From NCBI GenBank assembly GCA_024138025.1, contig JAMXBD010000237.1, forward strand, positions 620,001-684,000: a stretch of DNA of 64,000 nt, read 5' to 3'. Below, piece after piece: positions 13,101 to 25,100 of this stretch. Every line of letters begins with the position of its first letter. Position 1 is the stretch's first letter. The DNA is from Combretum micranthum (taxonomy: Eukaryota; Streptophyta; Magnoliopsida; Myrtales; Combretaceae). The position numbers and the translations under genes were made by a program. A model generated the notes under the pieces. It was not told where the DNA came from and did not search any database. It worked only from the letters and a program-made list of their open reading frames with translations.

Positions 13101-15335
13101 ACACTATTGTGAGTGAGTCAAACTCATTCAATGCTATAATTCAAATCGATTTTAAGCTCAAAATTCTAAACTTGATGAATCTCAAGTCAAGCTTAAGTTT
13201 TGAAATTTTAAGGCAAGCTCGAACTTGAACTTTGAACTATGCCATCTTGATTCAATTCTTTTACAGCCTTGAGCGAAAGTGACAACAGCATTACATCAAA
13301 CCAAATATCCTGCAGATGGACGCCTAATATCTAGTACAGTTATAAATCATCTAATTCTTCTATGCATGATATTTCCTGGTCTTTAATATCTGGAAAAATT
13401 TACTGCTTGTGCCATAAACCCATGATATTAAGCTCCCACTTTTCGTGATAGAGGAATCATTACCACAGATAAGTAGAGAGAAATGAGAGTCTACCTTTTT
13501 GTTATAAATAATATTAAGATATATCTGAATTATAAAAAGAAAATATCTTAGCATACTCCAGATAAAATTAATTGAACCATTAGACATTCAACTTAATATC
13601 TATATGGCATCAGCAATCAATACAAACATTCTAGCACTCCAGCGTTATCCATACATTGCATTCACTACGCCAAATAAATATCATACTCATTAAATACACA
13701 ATTGCAGAAGCAGATTCATTGTATCCACAGTTCCAGAATTGCCCCAATACAAATGATGGTGCACCTTTACCTGGTGGTAAATTCCTAGAGGCTCCATTGA
13801 TCAAGTTTAATTCATCATTTAATCACTGCTAAACCGCTACAAGTGATGTTAATGCATCATTTAAATAAGGAAAAATGTCAGTTTTCCGATATTAACTCTA
13901 TGTATATTATTATTTGAAGCATGAACTTTGCAGTTGCTAAATGTCATATTTATTTAAGTTTCACATTTTAGCATTACTACTTCTATTATCTCCTTTATTC
14001 TTCACCATCCCCATTTGAATTCTCAATGAACCCCATCTTGACAGATCATTGAAACTTAAAACAATAAAACTTAAACAACATCTTTCTATGTGTACTAAGG
14101 TGGGAAAACAGTAAATACAAGACAAAAAGCTATCACCACCAACAACCATCATCTCATCACCATCACTGTAGCCACCATTACCACACCATACATAACCTAC
14201 TGCATGTCACCACATCCACCACCATAATACCTTTGACTATCATCACTTAAACCCCACCCATCACCACCTCCGGCCCACTGGCTGAAAATATCAGCTAGGT
14301 AGTAATGAAAGCACACAAAATTCCAGGAACAAAATTAAAGACAGCAAGGGAGAAGAATTTTTGAAGCTCATTTAGCAAAAGTGGCATTATCCTTTGAAAT
14401 AACGAAAGATCTAAACTCAAAAACTGTACATAGAATGACTTCACAGGAAGAAACTCACAGTCATTTTTTCAGTGATGAATATCATCATCAACCAATTTGC
14501 TTCCGAACTATGGAGATTCAATAAAGATTTTACGCGAAACAAAAGCTCTGGTGCTGCTAAAACGGCCCGGCATGAAACCAAGACATGATTATACCACTCT
14601 AAGTTAATGACCTTTCCTCCTACACATACAGTCCTCTCATTTATGCTCTCAATTCATGCAATTCCACAACTCAACTGATCCGAATTGAAATGATATTACA
14701 TCATAAGTCCATCTATTGACCTTCGACTAACGGTGTCATGGCAGTTATACCACAATCAACATAAACAAAAGACCAGCACTACACATTTCATTACTAAAAC
14801 TCCTGCATTATGTTTGGTTCGCTGGAATAAAATGGGGATAGAAAGGACTAGTAATTCCTTTAATCCGTAAGAAACTGCAATTCTTTATTCTCTAGTGAAT
14901 GCAAGAATGGAAATTCCTTACTCTACGTTAATTCCGGACATTCTTATGATATAATTTTTTTTTAATTTTCTTTTGCAAAGAGATAATAGCGGAATAACAA
15001 TTCTAATTCCAATAAACCAACGGCAATGCTAAAGTAACATAAGTTTGATTCAAACAAGCATATGAACCGATACAAAATTCTCAAATTTCACTCGAAAAGC
15101 TAAATTCTCCATCATTTCACAGCAGATAATGGATATAATCGCAGAAAATGCAAGAAGAACGATGATAAAATGGGACTCGAAGCTAAAGAAGCAAGGTGGA
15201 ACGTACCGGAAGAGAAGAAGAGGGGAAGGAAAAGAAAGGAGGAGGAGGAGAGAGGCGTTGGCCGAGGAAGGAGTTGGTGGAGAAGAGAGAAAGCGAAGCC
15301 ATGGAGGTCTGGAGAGAAGAAGCCAAACTAGCCAT
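10159..15335 (-). CDS. RPL24: Plastid 50S ribosomal protein L24, nuclear gene, 4 exons with frame lesions
   Basis: Encodes uL24 of the chloroplast ribosome, a protein that binds 23S rRNA early in large-subunit assembly. Exons run 15335-15207, 11645-11608, 10999-10775 and 10362-10159 on the minus strand, all with GT-AG borders. Exon 1 gives 43 residues that begin [18 protein letters not shown] and are rich in Ser, Leu and Pro, as in a plastid transit peptide; it ends CCG before GTACGT. Exon 2 reads [13 protein letters not shown]. Exon 3 starts [15 protein letters not shown] and carries the KOW-type segment ([16 protein letters not shown]) and [19 protein letters not shown]. Exon 4 (67 residues) starts [18 protein letters not shown] and ends in an Ala-rich tail. 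Expected length is close to 200 residues, as in Arabidopsis. Exon 2 is 38 nt, one short of keeping frame, and exon 3 has an in-frame TAA near 10874. Single losses in G or T runs explain both (see findings). It could also be a young pseudogene, but codons and splice sites are well kept. Confidence 0.85.
11796..11815. repeat. Poly-C run of 20
   Basis: Twenty consecutive C residues inside RPL24 intron 1. Long G/C homopolymers are rare in AT-rich plant DNA and are error-prone in assembly, so the true length is uncertain. Confidence 0.9.
12502..12722. mobile_element. Foldback MITE-like element (about 220 bp)
   Basis: The left side, starting AATGGTACCTAAATTTTTGC, pairs with the reverse complement of the right side (AAATGGTTTCTAAACATTTGC). 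The pairing runs through AACAATTTGGTA at 12571 and its complement near 12658. It belongs to the same general type as the foldback elements at 39-40.6 kb ('GGTACCTAAA ... CAATTTGGTA' words). It has no coding capacity. Confidence 0.55.
12795..13268. mobile_element. hAT-like MITE of the GTAAATGAG / AGCTTGAG family
   Basis: The left end GGTGTAAATGAGTCAA and the reverse complement of the right end (GGCTGTAAAAGAATTGAATC) are similar. The interior repeats AAGCTTGAG/CTCAAGC words. Length (474 bp) is close to the clearer family members at 52783-53240 and 59951-60409, which show 8-bp target duplications. No target duplication is visible for this copy. Confidence 0.5.
14128..14275. repeat. CCA/CAT-rich low-complexity block
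   Basis: A degenerate run of CACCA, CATCA and ACCACC words over about 150 bp in RPL24 intron 1. It looks like a decayed trinucleotide or minisatellite repeat rather than coding sequence. Confidence 0.6.
14805..15029. mobile_element. Tourist-like MITE (225 bp)
   Basis: The left end GCATTATGTTTGGTTCGCTG and the reverse complement of the right end (GCATTGCCGTTGGTTTATTG) form terminal inverted repeats followed by GGAAT on both sides. Elements with (G)TTTGGTT ends are typical of PIF/Harbinger-derived MITEs. No clear 3-bp target duplication was seen. It lies about 180 bp inside intron 1 from exon 1 of RPL24. Confidence 0.5.
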
Positions 15336-15520
15336 TGCTCTTCTTGCTCACTGCTGTTTCTTGAGATGACAATGGATAAGAGAGTGAGCACTAGAAGAGA
15401 AGAACAAGTGTGTTGACGGGCACCATTTGAAACGACGACGTTTTAAGGGGTGGGTTGGTTTTATTTTATATTTTCGACCAGCTGGGCTCGCATATAAAGC
15501 CCATTTAATCGTGTATGGAT
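15336..15520 (-). promoter_or_regulatory. RPL24 promoter with two site II (TGGGCT) elements
   Basis: Upstream of the RPL24 start codon lie TGGGCT at 15483-15488 and its reverse complement AGCCCA at 15498-15503. Site II motifs (TGGGCY) bound by TCP factors are typical of plant ribosomal protein and organelle-biogenesis promoters. On the minus strand an A/T-rich TATA-like stretch lies at about 15455-15475, between these motifs and the leader. A near-palindrome AAACGACGACGTTTT sits at about 15430-15444. Spacing and gene type support a promoter; activity is inferred. Confidence 0.55.
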
Positions 15521-16003
15521 TTACTTTTAAGAGAACCAGTCCCTCTTTAAAAAGTTCAGTTTTATGAATCCTAATTTTCCTCCATTTATTTATTTATTTT
15601 TGCTTAAAAAGCCATTTGAATTTTGCAAAATGATATTTGGCCTACTTATATTTTGTTATTTAGGATGTCATGAGGATATGTGTGTGCGTGTTTGTGACTA
15701 TAGCATAAACTTGCACTGGACTTTAATAGAAACATTTCTTCCTAATTTACGAAAACCTTTCGTCAATAAAAATAAAAAGGATAGACCCAAAATGAAAAAA
15801 AAGGGGGTTGAACAATCTAGAGGATTTCAATATAACTTTCCAATTTAGTGCTTTTTTTTTTCTTTCAATGAATATGGTATTTTTTTAAAATAATTATTAA
15901 AAGGTTATGGCAAAAAAAAATTATTAAAAGGGGTTATTTTACTTAATCCATTCCTCAAATATATAGTAAGGCTTATATGTGTAATAACATTAAAGGAGCG
16001 TAA
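15521..16003. other. AT-rich spacer between RPL24 promoter and Mutator-like element
   Basis: Contains poly-T, poly-A and a short open frame (15564-15848) with no recognisable domain. Nothing else was seen. Confidence 0.45.
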
Positions 16004-16782
16004 TTAAATTAAGGGAACAATATATTTTTAGTTCTCAATCTTCGGATCTTTTTTCTATTTGAATCCTAAACCTACAAAAGTTCACAAAAATAGATCTTTT
16101 TTAATGTCGTTAGTTTTTCCATTAACTTTTGACACAAAAATGAAATCTTATTGGTCGAAAATTATTGATTTAATAAAAAATAATCAAACAAATATTAATA
16201 AAATATATAAAAAATTGAAAACATAAAACTTATAGAAAACTCAAAAAAGTAAAAAAAAAAAAAGTCAAAAAATGAAATACCCAAATCTTCATCTAGTTAA
16301 ATTAAAAATAATAATTGAATAGTATAATAGATAGTTAAATATGGATTATATGGTATTGAATTAAGTTTAGTTAGAAGTTTATCTTAGATAGTTAAATAGA
16401 TTAGGTAAAACAAATGAGGAAACAAGTTTAGATATTTTGACATAAATTATCTTAGTAAATAGATCTAAATTGAAATTGAGATTTTAAATGTTTTGTAAAA
16501 ATTATTGAATCTTAATTAACTTTCATTTTCTTAAATCCCGATTATTTTTTTAAAATAACTGCTTGTTTAAAAATATCATTTTTAAAAATATCATTTTCAA
16601 ATTCGAACCCAAATAAATGTCAGATTTTCATAAACTAAATTTTTTAGTTGTATTTTTATATCAAGTTATAAGTTTTTAATATATATGTTTCTCAAATTAT
16701 TTTCTAATTAATTATGATTTTATAAAATAAAGATAAAAAAGAATTAAACTTAATACATTTATTTTAAAATATCTTTATATTT

Positions 16783-16886
16783 ACTTTTTTCTTTCCTTTT
16801 CTTTTTTCACCTACCCCGTCCTTTTCCTTCTTTTTCTTTCTTTATTCTTCCTCTTCTTCCTCTTCTCTTTTCCTTTTCTTTCTCCA
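16783..16886. repeat. Pyrimidine-rich tract, about 100 bp
   Basis: Nearly pure C/T on the + strand (blocks of CTTTT, TTCTTCC, TCTCC), interrupted by CACCTACCCCG. It is followed at 16921 by an ATG with a 12-codon frame (MEEIKYRKHDGG). It looks like a plant 5' leader or a triplex-prone tract, but no gene follows. Confidence 0.6.
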
Positions 16887-17387
16887 GATCCCAAACCTAA
16901 ATCTTAAATTTAACAAGATTATGGAGGAAATCAAATATAGAAAACATGATGGAGGATGACTTTTGTTAGTTTTCTTGCTTTAGTTGTTGTTTATGTATGT
17001 GATTGTTGAATTAGAAGTAGATAGATGTAGAACTTGTGATGATAGTAATAAACCAAAGATATATGAACATATTTGCTAAAACCTAAATATGTATATTTGT
17101 GTATGCTAGGTGTTTGATAAAATGAAATTAAGGGATATGATATGGTAATAAATATAGAAATGTTTATAGGATAAGATTAAGCATGTATATACTAATAACA
17201 AGTTGTTTTTGTTGACATATGTTGAAAATAAGTAGTTAAAATTAAAGTAAAATACAAAGAAAAAACGTAACATGTTCCCCCTGTCCATCATGGCAATATT
17301 ACGACTAGCTATCTAAGCTAAAATTAAAATTAAGAAGGATAACGAGCATGACGAAGGGCATAATCTCCTCTGGTCACAACTTTTCCT

Positions 17388-17492
17388 CCTGTCACGTGCA
17401 TGACAAGGCCCGTGATAACCATCACGGTCTCCATCACGGCGTGATGGTGATGAGCCAATGATGAAGATCACGGCCCTCATCACGAGCGTGAT
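17388..17492. repeat. Cluster of ATCACG / CGTGAT inverted words
   Basis: Within about 100 bp GTGAT and ATCAC words recur at least eight times in both orientations, including CCCGTGATAACCATCACGG and ATCACGGCGTGAT. They can form several short alternative hairpins. The cluster abuts the LTR-like edge at 17489. Confidence 0.55.
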
Positions 17493-19549
17493 ATGTCCCC
17501 TAGTACTGTTCAAAAATAAAATAAAAAATTAAATAAAATGAAATGATGAATAATAGTTAAAATGTTATGTTAGTTAATTTAATAATCAATCATGAGTTAA
17601 GTGAATTTATAGATTTTGTAAAGTATAATTAAATAATTCATAATGAATGATAGAATTGTGATATATTGATATATAAAAGGGTATTTTTGTCCTTGAACAG
17701 ATGAATTTGGTCATAAGGAAGTCACGGATGAATGATTGGATGAATTTGACTTAGGTCGTATCTAAGCTGTCAGCTTTGACTTCTAAGCCGCCGGCTTAAA
17801 TATAATGGACTACAGCGTAAGCTTAGGTGTTGAAGTTTCGAAAATTTGCTAAGGAAATTGGACTTACGCCGGCATGATGGCTGCCGACGTATCATGATAG
17901 GCCTTCTGCTTATTGGCTGGCTTACAGTGGTGTTTTTCCTAAGGTAGGATTGTGTTTTTCCAAGGACAACCCTCTCTATAAATAGACCCTAGACCCCACA
18001 GCCTTGTCACACCTTTTCTTCAATGAAACCCTAGGTAAGTGGGTCTTTCTCTAATCTTTTTCAATCATTCTTTTTAGTTCAATCTTTCTAATGCGAGTTG
18101 TTATATGGATTTGAAGGAGATCCAAGATTATGGTGAAACCCTAGAGTGATTAGAGATCTAGGAGACTCTAATTCAAAGGAAAAAGGTAACATCTTTCTTA
18201 GGGTTTTATAATTACTACGATTTGAGGATTATAGGTTTATGATTTCGCTTTATTAATGAAATTCAGGAGAAATGTGGATTAGGGTTCTTATTCCAATTTG
18301 AAATCTACAAGTTCTAGGTATGTAAGAATTAATCTAATCTTGTTGGTCGATGAGATTTATTTGTTATTGTAGTTAAAGTGTTAATTGAGGAATATATGTA
18401 TATTGAAGGATTGTGGTGATGATTACGGATTTGTGGAAGAAGGGTGTTGAAAGTTGTATTTAATTGTGAAGAAGAGGAAGCAGGTGTGTTATCCTTATTG
18501 TTATAGATTCGTGAATATTAGGGTTTATGTTTAAGTATTTAATTCTGATTGGAGATAATTGCTGGATTAGGGTTTTGATCTTTTAAGAAGTTCTGTTGGT
18601 GGATTTGAGTTGGAGCAATACCAAGTACGACCTTACCTTGCCTGCTGCTTATGGGTGTAGGTTTAGAAAAGTAATTTAACTAAATCTTATCCGTCACATA
18701 AATTGTCAAGAGTGTTGTATGTGTACGGCTTTGGTTAGTAAAGACCACGAAGAGTGTAATACTAACAAAGCGCCCTGATGATCCTTGTGTATCATTGTCC
18801 CTAGTGGAGTTACACTTAGAAATGATTTCTATAGATTATGAGTCATTCCGGTCCGTATGGCTGAACGAAACGATGTGTGGGAAGTTTCCAACATCAATAT
18901 ATTATATATAACTATTTTATAAAGAAAATGAATCGGGGTCATGAGTCACTCGGGTTTAGGACTAGATGCATATGGTTCTAAACTGTGTTGTTTATTTCAC
19001 TAATTAAAAATAATAATTTGTGTATGTTGCATTAGTTTTAGGAATGTATGTGATATATGTTGGTATGTTCATGCATATTTGTTTGTGGTATGGTATACTA
19101 GGCGATTTCGCTCATTCCTTTAATTTTTCAAGTCTAGGTAAAGATGATATTGTTTATGATCTATCAGGGTATGATCTATATGTAGATCATGGGGATGGCA
19201 ATAGTGGACTTGATTATCCTATTGAAGACTCGTAGATCTAAAGCGTCGAATCTAGTAGAGAGATATGGAAGACTTTATGGATTTTTATGTTTGATTGTTA
19301 TTAGTTATTGAAAAATCTTATGAGACTAGTTTGTCAGGTTTTTATTTATTTGATGACATGTCGTTTTGAATTTTTATTAGTTTATGAACATTAAGGATTA
19401 TTTTTATGAGATGTTTTAAAGTAAACCAATTGAGAGTTGTGGTGATTAAATTTGTTATAATTGTGGTATAGTGTTTTATAGCCTTAGCGTGTTCTTAATA
19501 AGAGAAGGACACGTGGCGAGTTGTAATGCCTACAACTTAGGGTGTTACA
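17489..19549 (+). mobile_element. LTR-like block inside the MULE, Ty3/gypsy type suspected
   Basis: Starts TGATATGTCCCCTAG and ends GGGTGTTACA. TATAAATA at 17977-17984 precedes a leader-like stretch, as expected for an LTR promoter. GCCGGC/GCCGAC-containing words near 17790-17895 also occur, on the opposite strand, in the block at 4300-4450. Plant chromovirus LTRs commonly have CCCC near the start and GTGTTACA at the end; family assignment is inferred. No 5-bp target duplication is visible, and no polyprotein or partner LTR was identified, so it is either a worn solo LTR or a fragment. Confidence 0.4.
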
Positions 19550-22159
19550 TATTTAATACATGATTGGATTAAATATATAAATTAGATACTAAATGAACTT
19601 AGTTAATAATTCTAAGTTTAAAATGACTTAATAAACTTCAATGAGCTAAGATGAATTAGATTAATTAAGTTTAACTAATTTGACTTAATAATTGAATTGC
19701 ATGATTAGTTCTAATAAATTTGACTAAGTCTATATGATAATGAATTAGGGAGATAACTGTATTTGACTTAGTAATTTAATTAAATGATTATGTTTAATCA
19801 ACTTGGTTAAGACTAAGATAGTATAGGCTTAATAAATTATAATTGGCTTAGAATAATGAATTGGGATAAACCATGTATTATATGGGAAATATGTTGTTTT
19901 AAATGTGTGTTTGCTTGGGATATGTTATTTTTGAATATGAATGAAGTGATGATGTTCTCGTAATAAATGACTATAATCAAAGCAGAAATAAATACTTTGA
20001 AAAATAATGGAAAATTGTTTGTATCTTACCGGGGCAATTATTATAGCCACGGTGGAGTTCCTACTTAGTGTCTGATCATATAGGGTTTAAGTAAAAGTTT
20101 GATATAAGTGGATAATTAATTAAATGCTTATATAATTTTAATTCTTAAATAAATATGGATATTTGATATATCTTCTAAGATGGCTTCTGAGTCTTTGTTT
20201 GGATTTCAAATATGCAAAGTACGCAGTAATTTACGTCTTGTATGTTAGGATAGACATATTAAAATGAATTAAAACTTAAAAACAATATAATAATTTAATA
20301 TTGCGAGTGCTGTTGAATCCTGTCCGAGGAACGTCAACCTTGTTCCAGGGGACATGATAGTTTAAATGATTAGGCTACCCCCATCATGATGCAATGACAT
20401 TTATAAGTAGCTCAATAGATAGCTGATGGGGCAAATGGTATTGATATAATTGAATGAGATTGAGTAAAGATGAGTAACGGTTGTAAACCCCAAATGAACT
20501 ATTTTCTTGTAACGTTATGTAGGAGGTATAGTTATTCGGGCTGCCTAATCAACCTCTTGAGCAACTATTGTTACTTAGGATCCGAGATCCCCAAGGATTG
20601 TTTCCGAGTATGAGTGCTCTAATATTGATTTATTTATTTTAATGGAAAGATAATAACTTGTTGTTTGATGCATTGCATTGAGTTAAGCTCTTGTGTCACT
20701 TCTTGTGTGCCTGTATTACTGTGTACTAAGTTTCAACTCCTTATTATTGTTGTTGTCTTTTTCCAGGTGTTGCATTGATGACTAATGATGATTGATGGTG
20801 ATGATGATGTTGATGTTGACTCTAGTTATAGGAGTTATGAGAGGAGTGAATTGAAGTATGATCGTTGATTTTATTTCATTTGTTTTTGTATAAAGGATGG
20901 ATTTATATTTTGTAATTTATAATATCTTTTATGGCCCAGTGGAGTGCAAGTTTTGTAACTTAAATTCTTTAAGGTTTTGTGTACCATCAAGGAAGGCATT
21001 TGAGATACCTGATGGTATTGTTTGGTTCATGAAAGTTGATCCACTCTTGTATGAGTGGAAGCCGAAATGTTTTCATAAAGTTTGTTTTCTTATTACAAAT
21101 CTAGCTACCTCCAGAATGTAACAAAATGATTTCAGAATTTAAAATTGGCTAGCAATATTTAAACATAAATAAAATTCTTTTAAAGAAGCCTACGCATGTA
21201 ACATGTGAGGTATTATACATGGTGGTACACGCCTTAATTAAATATCAGGACGTTACGAAAAAAGTTATGATAAGTTCATGACATCATTTTAGATGGGTTG
21301 CATTCGTAAGGAAACTATTAGTGGTTATGAAGGAGATGGTGAGGGTAACACATCGATTCGCCAGTGTGTAGCTTTGGTTGGAGATGGCTTAGATGCCACA
21401 CTATGTGATGGGAAGAAGACTGAGTTACTTGATGCGATTTAGTTGCTAGGATTCATGGATGGCTAAGTTTGTTGAGTTTGTGGTTATAGTTCCTCATTTA
21501 ATGCAACAATGGAGTGGTTCGATGGTTGTTGGGTTAGAAAAGATGGCAACTTCACTAAAGTGTGAGTTGTGACTCAACTGCTTGATAGTTTTGATTTAGT
21601 GGAGATACAGTATGCAATTTGCAGTGATTTAGAGTCCTATAGGGTAGCGATTTGTTCGAGGATGTACAGTTTGATGATTCACAGAGGGTTCTAATGATAT
21701 ACTTATTGGTTCATAGTGAAAATGTGTGCAGAGTAGTGTCGTGTGGTATATTTTGTTTCTAGAGCAGCAACAGTTTCGATGTAGATTGATTTAGGTTTGG
21801 CAAGACCTATGGAGGACATCAGGTCTGTGAAGCTTGGTGAATCACTTATGTTGCATTTTGGTTCTAGTTTATAAAAAGAGAAAACTCTGAGTTTTAGAGA
21901 GAGAAAATGAGAAGTTCTTCCAACGAAGAAGAAGAAGATTCATTCCCTAATTATTTTGTTATTAAATTAATAAATTTAGGCTAATAAAATTTCTTTTTTG
22001 TAAAAAGTTAATTAGAAAACTAACGATATTAATGAAAGTTCAATTTTGTAAATTTTATCAACATTTAGGACCTAAACAAGAAAAAAAAAGTGATTTTGGA
22101 CTTAAATAAAAAAATGCTAAAACATTGAGAACTAAAAATGTACTTTTTCCTTAAATTAA

Positions 22160-25100
22160 AGGTGTCTTTCACAAGGGAAAGAAAAAACTAAAGTAGCATA
22201 TGTTGGACAGTGCACCTTTAGTAAAACAAAATCAAGTATAAATAAAACAAAGCATTCACAATATACTATTTTCTCGCAATTGTGCTTTAACATAGCTTGC
22301 TCCCAAATATTCATGCATAATTGTCTCACTCTTACACCCTAGCTAACACTTTCAATCCCTCATACTATCTCTCATACTTTCTTGACACAACTAAGAAAAG
22401 CTAACATTTAACCTAATTTTTAACCTAGAATTGTTAATTATTATTGCATTTGAAAACCTTAAATTTAACATATTTGGTTGTTTGTGTAGAGTATCTATAT
22501 AAAAGTATATTATTGATAATATAAGTTACTTGTTATTACACAATATTTATAGACAAACAATGATTTCATTTGCATTATTTGTATAGTTTGACATTGACTA
22601 TGACTACTAAGTGTTCGCAAAAGTACCACAATCAACTTTTTAATGTAAATTTGGGTACAAGTTTTTTTTTTTAAATTCGCTAAAGTATTGTCATTATATT
22701 GAAATGTTCGAGTATAGCAAATAACATGTTTTTAGTATTAACTATTCTATATATTATGTAGAAAGGTTTAAACTAGTGAGTTTTGTTAAACTTATTATTT
22801 ATGTTCATAGAACATTATAGATGGTAATGCAGTGCCATAATACAAAATATGGCATCGATTGAAAAATTAAAAGCGAGAAATAATACTAGCTAAAGTGAAC
22901 TCTTAAACAGAGCATGTGGAAGTATTATAATAAATCTTAAAGTTACTCGAGTTGAAATAATACATAGCGCCCTTATTATTACCATAGAGGTGTATCTTGC
23001 ATGTTGATGCCTATTAAAGATAATGACAATGTTGGGAATCTTAATAAAATGGTTGAAAAATTAGCACAAAGTTAAATGCAAGAATTGTATGATGACTAAT
23101 AAGATTTGTAGAGATTCAAATGTTCCATGAAAATAGAACAAAATGTGAGCAAACACTTCTACTTATACTTCTTTACAAATCCAAGTAATCATTTCCACAT
23201 ATACTATTCCATAATTCTAAGTGAGCACTTCCATCAAAGCTACTCACAAGGGTAAGACATGATGTGTAATTTGTCAATATATTATGGATATGAACCAATA
23301 TCTGTGGTTGAACAATTATTTGTATTAGAAATACAATTGAAGAAGACATTGGTTTGACTCTTTTGCATGCGATTATAGATAATGTGTAGATGAAAAGGGG
23401 AATTCAATACATGATGAAGGGAGTTCAAAAAAAGATGACAAGAGTTTTAAAGAGATGAGAAGATTTGTAAAATATTGTAAATAATATGCTTGCAACACAT
23501 TCCCTAGGAATCATGGCAATTAAGATGGCGGTAAGGGGTCCCATTCCACTTTTCAACATTGTCAAAAATGACAATTACAATGCTTTTGAAGAAAATGAGA
23601 ATGTTATATGCAATAAATTGTACATTAGCAATGGGTTAAGTTCATAAGATTAGACAAAGCTAATATTGTTGAAGCCATCAAGATGTTTCGCATACAACTA
23701 TTATAATTTTTATGTTAAGGAATTGAAGAATTCTCTATTACCAGTTTATTTTATAAAAATGGACAATAGTTGTTAGTGGAGGTGCAACCTTGTAAGAAGT
23801 TATAAGGCTTTTTGTTATAAATTTGAAAAACCAAGCTTATGCATTAATCAATGATTAACTAAGACAATTTCATATTGGGAACAATCTCTTCATATAGGTA
23901 TCTAATTTCAGCATTGTGATTTCTAATAACCTTAGATACACGGTTTTGAGAAGAATGATGTTAGAAGGTAAGAGACAAGAAATTGAGATTATATGTGACA
24001 ATTGACATACTAAAATTTCTTGGTGTCATCAAAATCAATTTCCATGGTATATAGATTGAGTGGGTGAGACAAATCATCAAAAGCCTACAATCACAACTAT
24101 GGATAGGCACATATACTAAGCAATTAACTATTATGACCTGTCACATATGTAAACTTTGTGTTACAAGATGTTTTCACTGCTTGCTAGTGTCAAGATCACG
24201 TAACTAGCAGAAGGGGACCGAGTAATACTAGATTCATTCATAAAAAAGGAAAAAAAAAACTACTTGTTATTCAAGTTATGTTTCATTTTACATATTAAAA
24301 GGGATATTAATGGTTGCATATTATTCTCAATAGAATGAAAAAATTTTCTTTCATAAAATAGTTCAAAGTATTCAATGCATTGTATAACAGGTTAAAAGAC
24401 TAATAATTTTTTAACCTTTTTTTATTGTACTATATAAAGGAAATTTTAACCATCAATTTAAAATATAAAATTACCATATGTAAAATTAAGTAAATTTTGT
24501 TTCAATAAAAATATAATTGAAAAATATTTGAATATGAAATTCCAAGTAGAGCAAAAAGAGTAAATTGACATTATGTATTCTATCATTTTCTCTCATGGTA
24601 CCATTATCCTCCGTATTCGTTAATTATTGATTAATTATGCCACTAGGGTCTCAAAGCCTTGTTTGATTAGCTGTTTTTAGTTTTGTTGAAAAAAATAGTT
24701 CTTGTCTTTAACCCAAAAAAAAAAAAAAAAAGAGGAATGTAAATTATTTGGAATTAAACTACTTAATAATCTCAATTTATTCTCATAAAATTAGTTGTAA
24801 AAAATAAAAATTATTAAACTAAGTCATTATTATTTATTATTAACATTTTATTCAATAAGGCCATATATGGGGAATAATGTAGTTTAGTTATTTTTTCCAT
24901 GTACTAATATAGAAAATAGTAATCCAAGAAAATTTATGCAGTTAAATATAATTTTATAATGAATAAATTTAATATTGTTAGATATTAAGAAGTATATATA
25001 TATATATATATATATATAATAAAACAACAAAGTGAATGTCGCTTAAGTAATAAATGCATCTTGAAAAATTAAAATGACAGTTATGAGATTTGAACCGAGA

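Larger units (their letters stand above)
11646..15206 (-). other. RPL24 intron 1, element-filled
   Basis: A 3.56 kb intron between GTACGT at the exon 1 border and TGCAG before exon 2. It contains a 20-base poly-C tract, a foldback element, a hAT-like MITE, a CCA/CAT-rich low-complexity block and a Tourist-like MITE, each listed separately. No further coding exon was seen in it. Most of the length looks like insertions. Confidence 0.7.
16013..22150. mobile_element. Mutator-like element (MULE), 6.1 kb, long TIRs, 9-bp target duplication
   Basis: Terminal inverted repeats of about 180 bp. The left end (from 16013) reads GGGAACAATATATTTTTAGT. The reverse complement of the right end (from 22150) reads GGAAAAAGTACATTTTTAGT, and both continue TCTCAAT. 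Further shared words include TCGTTAGTTTT and ATTTAATAA, reaching about 16190 on the left and 21955 on the right. The element is flanked by identical TTAAATTAA at 16004-16012 and 22151-22159. Long TIRs with a 9-bp target duplication are the hallmark of Mutator-like elements. No intact transposase was recognised. The interior holds a pyrimidine tract (16783-16886), an ATCACG cluster and an LTR-like block, so it is probably a non-autonomous MULE or one invaded by a retroelement. Confidence 0.75.

Noticed and set aside
15050..15416. Open frames of 95-113 codons on both strands over RPL24 exon 1
   Set aside because: They overlap the transit-peptide exon in other frames; the exon frame has the conserved start, Ser-rich leader and splice donor.
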